This document shows, one piece after another, positions 8,148 to 15,463 of a DNA stretch of 64,000 bases. Made by a program: the position numbers and the translations under genes. The stretch spans positions 186,001-250,000 of the forward strand of contig NZ_KI912582.1 in NCBI RefSeq assembly GCF_000519125.1, written 5' to 3'. Positions within the stretch are counted from its first letter, which is position 1, and every line of letters starts with the position of its first letter. The stretch comes from Desulfocurvus vexinensis DSM 17965 (GTDB lineage Bacteria; Desulfobacterota; Desulfovibrionia; Desulfovibrionales; Desulfovibrionaceae). Below the pieces are notes generated by a model. It did no database searches. It worked only from the letters and a program-made list of their open reading frames with translations, and had not been told where the DNA came from.

Positions 8148-8942
8148 CTACAGGCCGAGGCGCTCCTTGAAGGCCGCCACGCGGCCCCGGCTGACGGTGA
8201 CTTCCGAGCCCGCGGCGTCGTCCATGGTGCAGGCGTATTTGCCGTTGAACCAGGGCGAGAACCCGCGCACCCGGGCCAGGTTGACCAGTGTGCCCCGGTT
8301 GGCGCGGAAAAAGCAGTGCGCCCCCAGGCGCTCTTCGAGGATTTCCATGGTCACCGGGCCGTGGCAGGGCAGGGCGGCGCGCGCGGTGTGCGCCATCACG
8401 CGGCGCTCCTCGGTGCCCAGAAAGACGATCTCCTCGGGGCGCAGCAGGGCGATGCGCCCGCCCTGCTCCACGGCCACGCGGGTCAGCCCGCGCGCCGGGG
8501 CCATGGCTTCGAGCAGGCGCAGCACTTCGCCGCCCATGGCCGCGCGGTCGGGCGCGGGGCCATGGGGTGCGGCCAGGGCGCCGCGCACGCGGGCCAGGCT
8601 CTTGGCCAGGCGCTGCTCTTCCACGGGCTTGAGCAGGTAGTCCACGGCGTTGGCCTCGAAGGCGCGGATGGCGTAGTGGTCGAAGGCCGTGGCGAAAACG
8701 AACTGCGGCGGCCTGGGCGGCCCGTCGGCCAGCACCTCGGCCACCACGTCCAGCCCGCTGCCCCCGGGCATTTCGATGTCCAGGAAGGCCACATCGGGCG
8801 CGAATTCGCGGATGGCGGCCACGGCCTCGCGCGCCGAGGCGGCCTGGGCCGCGACCTCCACGTCGGGAAAACGCGAGAGCAGGAAGGCCAGTTCGTCGCG
8901 CGCGGGGGGCTCGTCGTCGGCGATGACGGCGCGTATGGGCAT
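8148..8942 (-). CDS. LytTR-family response regulator (BtsR/LytR-like)
   Basis: 264 residues. N-terminal receiver with acidic pair DDE (9-11), phospho-acceptor Asp55 in FLDIEMPG, and Lys in LLKPVEE. The C-terminal LytTR DNA-binding domain runs from about 155 to the end (GRIALLRPEEIVFLGTEERRV, FFRANRGTLVNLARVRGFSPWFNGKY). Start ATG 8942 follows GAGGAGG. It is the first gene of a minus-strand set regulator-kinase-transporter. By analogy with BtsR it should activate the transporter promoter at 6289-6432, where I could not identify a convincing direct repeat. Confidence 0.92.
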   Translation of the reverse strand: MPIRAVIADDEPPARDELAFLLSRFPDVEVAAQAASAREAVAAIREFAPDVAFLDIEMPGGSGLDVVAEVLADGPPRPPQFVFATAFDHYAIRAFEANAVDYLLKPVEEQRLAKSLARVRGALAAPHGPAPDRAAMGGEVLRLLEAMAPARGLTRVAVEQGGRIALLRPEEIVFLGTEERRVMAHTARAALPCHGPVTMEILEERLGAHCFFRANRGTLVNLARVRGFSPWFNGKYACTMDDAAGSEVTVSRGRVAAFKERLGL

Positions 8943-9076
8943 GGGGCGGGGCCTCCTCGTCGCCGGGCCGGGGCCGGGCGGACGCCGTCAGCTAATGCCG
9001 CGCGGCGGGAGGTGTCAAGGCCGGGGGCGCAGTGGCCATGCGGTGGAAACCGTTGCCCGGCGCGCGGCCGGACGCT

Positions 9077-9367
9077 TTATTCCGAAGCGCGCCCCTGCGC
9101 CGCCGCGTAGACGCGCAGCTTCTTGCGCTTGCCCACGGCGATGACGGTCACGAAGACAATCTCCTGGTCCACGCGGTAGACCAGCCGGTAGCCGACCTTG
9201 CGCAGCTTGATCTTGTAGCAGTCCTTCATACCCCGGAGCGCCGCAGAGGGCACGCGCGGGCGCTCCAGGCGTTCGGCAAGCTTTTTCCTGAACTGTTCGC
9301 GCAGGTCCGCAGCCAGGGCGCGCCACTCCCTGAGAGCCTGCTCGTGGAAGCGGAGCCTATAGGGCAT
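9077..9367 (-). CDS. relE: RelE-family mRNA interferase toxin
   Basis: 96 residues starting MPYRLRF. The sequence follows E. coli RelE closely in its core: ALREWRALAADLREQFRKK, RLERPRVPSAALRGMKDCYK, LRKVGYRLVYRV and AVGKRKKLRVY, including the basic residues that cleave mRNA in the ribosomal A site. ATG 9367 overlaps the antitoxin reading frame by 11 bp, the usual coupling of such pairs; a start four codons upstream is possible but would deepen the overlap. Type II toxin-antitoxin module, antitoxin first. Confidence 0.92.
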   Translation of the reverse strand: MPYRLRFHEQALREWRALAADLREQFRKKLAERLERPRVPSAALRGMKDCYKIKLRKVGYRLVYRVDQEIVFVTVIAVGKRKKLRVYAAAQGRASE

Positions 9368-9602
9368 CGATGTCCACATCCACGAAGGGCCCGTCCTTGC
9401 GTTCCTGGGCCAGCCGGGCGTCTTCGAGGTCTTCCAGGTATTCCAGCAGGCGTTCGTAGTGCGCGGCGGAGAGCAGGTAGGCTGCTGGCTTGTTGTGGTT
9501 CAGCACGGCCACGGGATCGTCTCCCGCCTGGCTCAGTACGGCGGTCAGGTTCCGCTTCAACTCGGTGACGCTCACGGTCTTGCTGGCATGGATGGTCTGC
9601 AT
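9357..9602 (-). CDS. Phd/YefM-type antitoxin
   Basis: 81 residues. N-terminal Phd/YefM DNA-binding fold (VSVTELKRNLTAVLSQAGDDPVAVLNHNKPAAYLLSA) and an acidic C-terminal tail (LEYLEDLEDARLAQERKDGPFVDVDIDAL) that would bind and neutralise RelE. The mix of a Phd-type antitoxin with a RelE-type toxin is common. The upstream DNA at 9603-9660 is strikingly AT-rich for this genome and should contain the autoregulated promoter. Antitoxin and toxin overlap by 11 bp. Confidence 0.9.
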   Translation of the reverse strand: MQTIHASKTVSVTELKRNLTAVLSQAGDDPVAVLNHNKPAAYLLSAAHYERLLEYLEDLEDARLAQERKDGPFVDVDIDAL

Positions 9603-9782
9603 GATGGCGTGCCTTTTTATGGTTCTTTTTTAATGCTAAATTATCCTCCGGAAGTGTTCGTGTCAACCGCTGCCCCGGCTGGCGGAGCCGGAGCGGGCCC
9701 GGTGCCCGGCGCCACAGCACGTCTGCGGGGCCGGGTTTATGCGCGCCGATGGCCGGGCAGGCCGGATTCTCGCCTCGCAGGC

Positions 9783-10907
9783 CTAGAAGCCGCCCAGGAC
9801 CATGCGGTAGATGCGCCCGAGCATCGCGGGGGCCAGGGTCGCGTCCCAGTGGCCGGTGGCCCGGGCCCAGGCATACAGGGCCAGGAGCACGGCGGCGCAG
9901 CCCAGGCCCGCCAGGGCCCAGGGCATGCGGGCGGCGCCCAGGGCCGGGCCCAGGCAGCCGGGCACGGGGCAGGCCCCGGTGCACTCCATGCAGCCCACGC
10001 ATTCCGGGGAGTTGACGCGGGTTTTCTCCTGCACGCGGATGGCCCCGGGGCAGACGCGGGTGCAGCGCCCGCACTGGATGCACGAGGCCGCGTCGCGGCG
10101 CACGGCCAGGGGCGAGGCCAGGGCCGCCAGGCCCAGCAGCGCGCCGTAGGGGCACAGGAAGCGGCACCAGAAGTAGGGCAGCACCAGCCCCAGGGCGGCC
10201 AGCACGCCCAGCACCGCCAGGGTCGTGCCCGAGGGGGCCAGGAAAAAGGCCAGCATCTTGGCGTCGGCGGCGATGTTGTAGGGCGTGCGCAGGAAGCCCT
10301 CCAGGGCCGCGAGGTCCATGCCCACCCAGGTGGTCCAGACGAAGAAGGCCAGCAGCAGGTATTTGGGCGCGGCCAGGGCCAGGGCTGCGCGCCGGGGCAG
10401 GGTCCGCGCCCAGCCCAGGGTCCGCCCGGCGCGGGCCAGCAGGTTGTGGACCAGCCCCACGGGGCAGACGTGGCCGCAAAAGCCCTTGCGCAGCAACAGC
10501 GCCATGAGCAGCGCCGCCAGGAGGATGGTCAGCCCGGCGGGGTGGACGGGGTCCCACTGTCCGGTGGCCAGCAGGCGGCGCAGGGCCAGAAAGGCGCTGA
10601 TGGGCAAGAAACCCTCCACGGCGGGCGGGCGCGTGACCGGCCCCGGCCCCTGGCCCAGAACCCAGGACACGAAGCGGAAAAACTCCCACCCGGCCCACAG
10701 GCAGGTCAGGGCGAAGGCCGATTGCAGGGCCAGGCGCAGCCGTGCGGGGCGGCGCCCCGGGAGCGGTGCGGGGGAGGGTGCAGCGGGTTGCGGCGCGGGC
10801 GCGGGGGCGAAGGCCGGGGCGGCACAGGGGGCGGCGGGTTGTGCGGGCCCGGAGCCGGGCCGGGGGCCGGGTGCGGGGGGCGTCTTGGGGGCGCAGGGCC
10901 GGGACAT
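9783..10907 (-). CDS. NapH/CcoG-like 4Fe-4S membrane protein
   Basis: 374 residues. Residues 1-55 are a Pro/Ala-rich cytoplasmic lead. Then come about five membrane helices carrying two conserved CxxxCP motifs at membrane edges (CGHVCPVG, CRFLCPYG), and two [4Fe-4S] ferredoxin motifs (CIQCGRCTRVCP, CVGCMECTGACP) before a last helix. This is the NapH/NosR C-terminal type of electron-transfer protein, which passes quinol electrons to periplasmic reductases. No nap or nos gene is nearby, so its partner is unknown. Start ATG 10907 has AAGGAG 7 nt upstream. An FNR-type palindrome lies 95 bp upstream. Confidence 0.88.
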   Translation of the reverse strand: MSRPCAPKTPPAPGPRPGSGPAQPAAPCAAPAFAPAPAPQPAAPSPAPLPGRRPARLRLALQSAFALTCLWAGWEFFRFVSWVLGQGPGPVTRPPAVEGFLPISAFLALRRLLATGQWDPVHPAGLTILLAALLMALLLRKGFCGHVCPVGLVHNLLARAGRTLGWARTLPRRAALALAAPKYLLLAFFVWTTWVGMDLAALEGFLRTPYNIAADAKMLAFFLAPSGTTLAVLGVLAALGLVLPYFWCRFLCPYGALLGLAALASPLAVRRDAASCIQCGRCTRVCPGAIRVQEKTRVNSPECVGCMECTGACPVPGCLGPALGAARMPWALAGLGCAAVLLALYAWARATGHWDATLAPAMLGRIYRMVLGGF

Positions 10908-11001
10908 GGGCGGACTCCTTGGGCTTTGCCAATGGCGGGGTGGTGCCGTACCGTGGCGGGGCGACGCTGGGGCAGGGTGCCGCGCAGGCCGCCCCGGCGC
11001 C

Positions 11002-11015
11002 TTGACGCGGGTCAA
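11002..11015. promoter_or_regulatory. FNR/CRP-family operator-like palindrome
   Basis: TTGACGCGGGTCAA, a perfect 5-4-5 inverted repeat of the FNR/DNR type (TTGAC-N4-GTCAA). It lies in the 342-bp gap between the divergent NapH-like gene (starts 10907) and the hypothetical at 11250, at a distance suited to activating the NapH-like gene. The rest of this gap holds nothing else I can name. Confidence 0.5.
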
Positions 11016-11249
11016 AAGGCTGCGCGCGGCGGCGCAGGCGCGGGGTGGGCGTCCGATGCACGGCGCCCGCCAGCTGCGGATGCCTGGGTGGCGTCGCGCG
11101 TGCCGGGGCGTCTGGCGCGCGGGTTGCCTCGCCGCCACTTCCGGGCGGCGGGCACCGGGGCGCTGCTGTACGCCCGGGAGCGGCCCGGGGCAAGGCGGTG
11201 CGCCGGAATTTGCACAAGAAAATGCGCCTGCGGGCGCGGGAGGATACGG

Positions 11250-11624
11250 ATGAACCAGGAGACGACGGCGCTGGCCCGGGTGGTCGGCGCGCTGACGCAG
11301 GCGGCGGCGCGCATCCGCGAGCTGGAGCGCGAGGCCGAGGGGCTTTTGCACGAACAGGGCGACCCCCAGGGCGCGGCGGCGAAACTGCGCCGCAAGGCCG
11401 AGCTGCTGCGCGACCTGCCCGACGAGCTGGACGGGCTGCTGGACGGGCTGGACCCGCAGACGCGCGACCGCGTGGAGCGCAAGGCCGACAACCTCTGCGC
11501 CCGGGCCTCGGCGGCCCTGGGCCAAGGCAGCGTGTTCTGGATGCGCAACCTGCTCTACCCCGAGGACTACCGCGAGGGCGAGCCCAACGAACTGGAGCGT
11601 TTCATCACGAGCCTGGGGCGCTGA
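11250..11624 (+). CDS. small helical hypothetical protein
   Basis: 124 residues with GGAGG 7 nt before ATG 11250. It is almost wholly helical and charged, with heptad-like patterns (AARIRELEREAEGLLHEQ, AAAKLRRKAELLRDLPDELDGLLDGLD) and a C-terminal part containing [23 protein letters not shown]. No signal peptide or membrane segment. Family unknown to me; the pattern suggests a small adaptor or helical-bundle protein. It converges with the sigma54 activator gene, their 3' ends overlapping by 20 bp. Confidence 0.7.
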   Translation: MNQETTALARVVGALTQAAARIRELEREAEGLLHEQGDPQGAAAKLRRKAELLRDLPDELDGLLDGLDPQTRDRVERKADNLCARASAALGQGSVFWMRNLLYPEDYREGEPNELERFITSLGR

Positions 11625-13047
11625 CCACGCGCTTGAGATCCAGGCCGAAGCGGCGCATCCGGTTCTGCACCGTGCCCCGGCTGACGCCCAGCAGGGCGGC
11701 GGCGCGGGTCTTGTTGCCGCCGGTGGCCAGCAGGGCGTCGATGAGCGCCTGGCGCGGGTTGGCGGGCAGGGCAGGGTGCGGGGCTTCGGGCGCGCCCGGG
11801 GCGTTCGCCGGGTCCGGCGCCCCGTGGGGCGCCCCGGCGGGCGGCGGGCAGGCGCCGGGGGCGCCCCCCGCGTTCTGGATGGCCGGGGGCAGGTGCTCGG
11901 GGCCCACGGGCCCGGCGTCCTGGAGCACGCAGGCGTATTCCAGGGCGCTTTTCAGTTCGCGCACATTGCCCGGCCAGGGGTGGGCCGTGAGCAGGCGCAG
12001 GGCCTCGGGGGTCAGGCCCTGGGCGCCCCGGCCCGTGCGGGTGCGGATGTCCTCCAGGAAACGCGCGGCCAGCAGGGGGATGTCCTGCGCGCGCTCGCGC
12101 AGCGGTGGCACGTGGATGGGGATGACGTTGATGCGGTAGAAGAGGTCCTTGCGGAAGGCGCCCTCGGCCACCAGGCGCTCCAGGTTGCGGTTGGTGGCCG
12201 TGATCACGCGCACGTCCACCTCGATGGGTCGGTTGTCGCCCACGCGCTCGATGCGCTTGCTCTCCAGCACGCGCAGCAGCTTGACCTGGGTGGCCGGGGG
12301 CACGTCGCCGATCTCGTCCAGGAAGATGTCGCCGCCGTCGGCGGCCTCGAAGCGGCCCTCGCGGTGGCGGATGGCCCCGGTGAAGGCGCCCTTGACGTGG
12401 CCGAACAGCTCGCTTTCCAGCAGGCTTTCGTTCAGGGCCGCGCAGTTGAACTGGATGAAGGGCCGCTCGGCGCGCCAGCCCAGGGTGTGGATGGCGTGGG
12501 CGGCCAGCTCCTTGCCCGTGCCCGACTCGCCGAAGATGATCACCGGCGCGTCGGAGCGCGCGGCTTTCTCCAGCAGGGCGTAGAGCCGCTGCATGGCCGG
12601 GGAGTGGCCGATCATGCCGTGGAAGCCCGTGTCCAGCAGGCGCGACAGCTCCTCGATCTTGCGGTCCTTTTCCACCAGTTCCGAGAGGTCGGTCAGTGTT
12701 TCCACGGCGGCGATGACCTCGCCGTTGTCCAGGAGCAGGGTGGCGTTCTTGACCACGTCCACACAGGAGCCGTCCTTGCGCACGATGCGGCAGTTCTTGC
12801 GGCTCTGCTTGCGCTCGTCGAACAGGCGGCACCAGTGGTCGCGCCCTTCGCGGCGCGAGATGCGGCAGGCGTCGCAGTTGAGCACCGTGCAGGGTTTGCC
12901 CAGCAGCTCGCGCCGCGAAAAGCCCGTCAGCCGCTCCAGGGAGCTGTTGACCATGGAGATGCGCCCGTCGGGCCCGACGATGAACAGGCCCTCGTTCATG
13001 GTCTCGATGATCTCTTCCAGGTACTGCTTCACGGAATCCTGGTGCAT
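11605..13047 (-). CDS. sigma54-dependent PAS/AAA+/Fis transcriptional activator
   Basis: 480 residues. N-terminal PAS domain (1-120) with six Cys (53, 58, 61, 73, 86, 95; CTVLNCDAC), suggesting a redox or metal-cluster sensor. The AAA+ domain has Walker A GESGTGKE (173-180), the sigma54-contact loop GAFTGA (220-225), and Walker [13 protein letters not shown] Pro/Ala-rich linker leads to a Fis-type helix-turn-helix ([24 protein letters not shown]). It is divergent from the ferredoxin/membrane-protein operon at 13292, which has a -24/-12 promoter, so it is very likely that operon's activator. The PAS domain has no receiver Asp, so no kinase partner is needed. Confidence 0.93.
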   Translation of the reverse strand: MHQDSVKQYLEEIIETMNEGLFIVGPDGRISMVNSSLERLTGFSRRELLGKPCTVLNCDACRISRREGRDHWCRLFDERKQSRKNCRIVRKDGSCVDVVKNATLLLDNGEVIAAVETLTDLSELVEKDRKIEELSRLLDTGFHGMIGHSPAMQRLYALLEKAARSDAPVIIFGESGTGKELAAHAIHTLGWRAERPFIQFNCAALNESLLESELFGHVKGAFTGAIRHREGRFEAADGGDIFLDEIGDVPPATQVKLLRVLESKRIERVGDNRPIEVDVRVITATNRNLERLVAEGAFRKDLFYRINVIPIHVPPLRERAQDIPLLAARFLEDIRTRTGRGAQGLTPEALRLLTAHPWPGNVRELKSALEYACVLQDAGPVGPEHLPPAIQNAGGAPGACPPPAGAPHGAPDPANAPGAPEAPHPALPANPRQALIDALLATGGNKTRAAALLGVSRGTVQNRMRRFGLDLKRVVSAPGS

Positions 13048-13200
13048 GCCCGCCGCCTTGTTTTGCGCAGTTGATTAACCACCTGTTCAAATACTGATCA
13101 AATTTCGCTCTGGCAAGAGGCGTCGTCGTCACCGTGGCGTCACAAAGAAGGCCAGTTATTCCGGTGGGAAAAAATCATGGCGTTGCGCTGCGTAGCCTTC

Positions 13201-13216
13201 CGGCACAGGGGCTGCT
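13201..13216 (+). promoter_or_regulatory. sigma54 (-24/-12) promoter
   Basis: CGGCACAGGGGCTGCT matches the consensus TGGCAC-N5-TTGC with the invariant GG (13202-13203) and GC (13214-13215) exactly 12 bp apart. Transcription would start near 13226, about 65 bp before the ATG at 13292. The divergent gene encodes a sigma54 activator, supporting the call. Confidence 0.65.
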
Positions 13217-13291
13217 AAGGGGAAAATGGACCCGGTTTCCCATGCACACGCGGCGGCGCTCCGGGTCGCGCCGCACGGCACCTGGAGCGAG

Positions 13292-14314
13292 ATGAACCGC
13301 AGAACCTTCCTGAAGACCATGGCCGTGGCCGGGGCGCTGGCCGTGCCCGGCGCCGGAGCGGCCCGGGCCGGGGCCGCCGCGCCCGCCGGGCGCGTGGAGC
13401 TGGCCACGCTGCTGGACCTGTCGCGCTGCGTGGGCTGCGGCGAGTGCGTGGCCGCCTGCCGCGAGTCCAATGCCGCCAAGTTCCCCGAGCCGGTGCGGCC
13501 CTTCCCGAAGATGTACCCCGCGCGGGTCAAGGCCGAGGACTGGTCGGCCCGCCGCGACGAGGACGGGCGGCTCACGCCCTACAACTGGCTGACCATCCAG
13601 ACCGCCGTGGTGGAGAAGGACGGCCAGGAGCTGGAGGTACATATCCCCCGGCGCTGCATGCACTGCGTGAACCCGCCCTGCGCCAACCTCTGCCCCTGGG
13701 GCGCGGCCTACAAGCGCGCCGACGGCGCCGTGCGCATCAACGAGGCCATCTGCCTGGGCGGGGCCAAGTGCCGCGACGTCTGCCCCTGGGAAATCCCCCA
13801 GCGCCAGACCGGGGTCGGCCTGTACCTGGACCTGCTGCCCGCCCTGGCGGGCAACGGCGTGATGTACAAGTGCGACCGCTGCCATCAGCGCCTGGACGCC
13901 GGGCAGCTGCCCGCCTGCATCGAGGCCTGCCCCATGGAGGTGCAGAGCATCGGCCCGCGCGAGGACATCGTGGCCCGGGCCCGCAAGCTGGCCGCCGAAA
14001 CCGGGGGCTTCCTCTACGGCCTGGACGAGAACGGCGGCACCAACACCATCTACGTGTCGCCCGTGCCCTTCGAGGCGCTGGACCGTGCCGTGGCCCACGG
14101 CCCGGGGCAGCCGCACCTGCGCCCGGTGGCCGATGTCATGGCCCGCGACGAGGCCTTTGCCGCGGCGGTATTCGGCGCGCCCCTGGCCGGGCTGGCCGCC
14201 GGGCTGCTCACCGCCGTGCGCGGCCTGCGCGGCGGCGGAAAGGACGACGCCGGGCCCGGCGGGCCCGCCAAGGGCCCGGAGAACGGCCCCGGAGAGGAGA
14301 ACGCCCATGGCTGA
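13292..14314 (+). CDS. Tat-exported four-cluster [4Fe-4S] ferredoxin (HmcB/DsrO-like)
   Basis: 340 residues starting MNRRTFLKTMAVAGALAVPG, a Tat signal (RRTFLK). The ATG at 13292 is preferred over an in-frame one 22 codons upstream because it places the Tat motif at the N-terminus and has GGAG nearby. Cys motifs for four clusters: CVGCGECVAAC, CMHCVNPPCANLCP, CLGGAKCRDVCP, and CDRC...CIEACP. A C-terminal hydrophobic helix (VFGAPLAGLAAGLLTAV) may anchor it, facing the periplasm. Similar subunits carry electrons in Hmc, Dsr and formate dehydrogenase complexes. It overlaps the next gene and is driven by a sigma54 promoter. No catalytic subunit is encoded nearby. Confidence 0.88.
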   Translation: MNRRTFLKTMAVAGALAVPGAGAARAGAAAPAGRVELATLLDLSRCVGCGECVAACRESNAAKFPEPVRPFPKMYPARVKAEDWSARRDEDGRLTPYNWLTIQTAVVEKDGQELEVHIPRRCMHCVNPPCANLCPWGAAYKRADGAVRINEAICLGGAKCRDVCPWEIPQRQTGVGLYLDLLPALAGNGVMYKCDRCHQRLDAGQLPACIEACPMEVQSIGPREDIVARARKLAAETGGFLYGLDENGGTNTIYVSPVPFEALDRAVAHGPGQPHLRPVADVMARDEAFAAAVFGAPLAGLAAGLLTAVRGLRGGGKDDAGPGGPAKGPENGPGEENAHG

Positions 14315-14777
14315 ACAGCGCGCCACCTCGGGGCGCCCGCGCCGCACCGCCCGCAGGCTGTGGATCGCCCTGTGCCTGGCCCTGGGCTTCACCGGCGCGG
14401 GGCAGATGCCCATCTTCAAGCGCTACTACCTGGCCGACCTGCCGGGCCTGGCCTGGACGGCGGACTACATGCTGCTGCACACGGCGCACACCCTGCTGGC
14501 CGCCGTTTTCCTGGCCTGGGCCGGAGCCTGGGCCGGGGCGTGGCTGGTGCGCCGGGAGCGGGTCGCGGCCCTGGGCGCGTGGCGCGTGGCCGTGGTGGCC
14601 GGGCTGGCGGCCACGGGGCTGGCCCGGGTGGTCAAGAACCTGTCCGGCGTCTGGCTGCCGCCGGACCTGGTGCTGGCCGTGGACTGGGCCCACCTGGCCC
14701 TGGCCCTGGCCTTCGGGGCCCTGGGCGCGGCGGCGCTGCTGCGCGGCGCGCCGTATCCCGCCACGGCGGGGCGCTAA
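14307..14777 (+). CDS. four-helix membrane protein, cytochrome b-like partner
   Basis: 156 residues with four hydrophobic segments (about 17-33, 50-75, 87-105 and 122-145). His residues in HTAHTLLAA and WAHLALALA occupy positions where b-type haem ligands sit in small formate-dehydrogenase/Ni-hydrogenase cytochrome b subunits; that haem role is inferred, not shown. ATG 14307 follows GGAGAGGAG and overlaps the upstream ferredoxin frame by 8 bp, so the two proteins are likely stoichiometric partners: a quinone-side membrane subunit and a periplasmic electron carrier. Confidence 0.72.
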   Translation: MAEQRATSGRPRRTARRLWIALCLALGFTGAGQMPIFKRYYLADLPGLAWTADYMLLHTAHTLLAAVFLAWAGAWAGAWLVRRERVAALGAWRVAVVAGLAATGLARVVKNLSGVWLPPDLVLAVDWAHLALALAFGALGAAALLRGAPYPATAGR

Positions 14778-14946
14778 TCATGCCACAGGGTTGCATTGTA
14801 ATTCCACCGGGTGCGTAGCTGATTGAAATAAAGGCCTATAATTTTTTGGGGGAACATCTTGGAAATCGTCCCGCGAGGGGGTATCGTCCCCGCAGCATCC
14901 GCCCGGGCATGGGGCCCGGGGCCGCAACCTTCGCAGGGAGTCGTCC

Positions 14947-15366
14947 ATGAAGTTGTCCACCAGAAGCCGCTACGGAACCAGGATGCTCCTGGACATCGCC
15001 GAGAACAGCAACGGCCGCCCGGTCTCGGTGAGCGAGGTCTCGGCGCGGCTGGGGGTCTCGGTGAAGTATCTGGAGCAGCTCATCCGGCCCCTGAAGCGCG
15101 GGGGCTATCTGGCCAGCGTGCGCGGGCCCAAGGGCGGGCACATGCTCACCCGCCGGCCCGAGGAGATCACCGTGGGCGAGGTTGTCCGGCTGCTGGAGGG
15201 TGGCATCAACCTCACCGACTGCGTGACCGACGGGCGGGCCTGCTCGCGCAGCGGCAAGTGCAGCGTGCGCAACGTGTGGGTGGAGGCCACGGCGGCCATG
15301 AACCGCATCCTGGACTCCATCACCCTGTCGCAGATCAGTTACGAGAACTGCGACACGAAACGATAG
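14947..15366 (+). CDS. Rrf2/IscR-family transcriptional regulator
   Basis: 139 residues. Winged helix-turn-helix (SVSEVSARLGVSVKYLEQLIRPLKRGGYLASVRGPKGGHML), then three Cys at 92, 99 and 105 (CVTDGRACSRSGKC) at the spacing that binds an Fe-S cluster in IscR and related redox or NO sensors. It stands about 100 bp upstream of the octahaem cytochrome gene on the same strand, so it probably controls that operon and itself. The AT-rich stretch upstream (14820-14850) includes CCTATAATTTTTT, a plausible -10 region. Confidence 0.92.
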   Translation: MKLSTRSRYGTRMLLDIAENSNGRPVSVSEVSARLGVSVKYLEQLIRPLKRGGYLASVRGPKGGHMLTRRPEEITVGEVVRLLEGGINLTDCVTDGRACSRSGKCSVRNVWVEATAAMNRILDSITLSQISYENCDTKR

Positions 15367-15463
15367 CGCGGGGGACGGAACCTCCGCGCCACATGGCCCG
15401 CCGGGCCGCCGCCGGGGTGTTTGCGGCGGCTGGCGGAGAACCTGAAACGCAGGGGGTGTCTGC

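Noticed and set aside
14815-14845. A sigma70 promoter before the Rrf2 gene
   Set aside because: TATAAT is present at 14837-14842 but no acceptable -35 box lies 16-18 bp upstream, so it is mentioned only as a possible -10.
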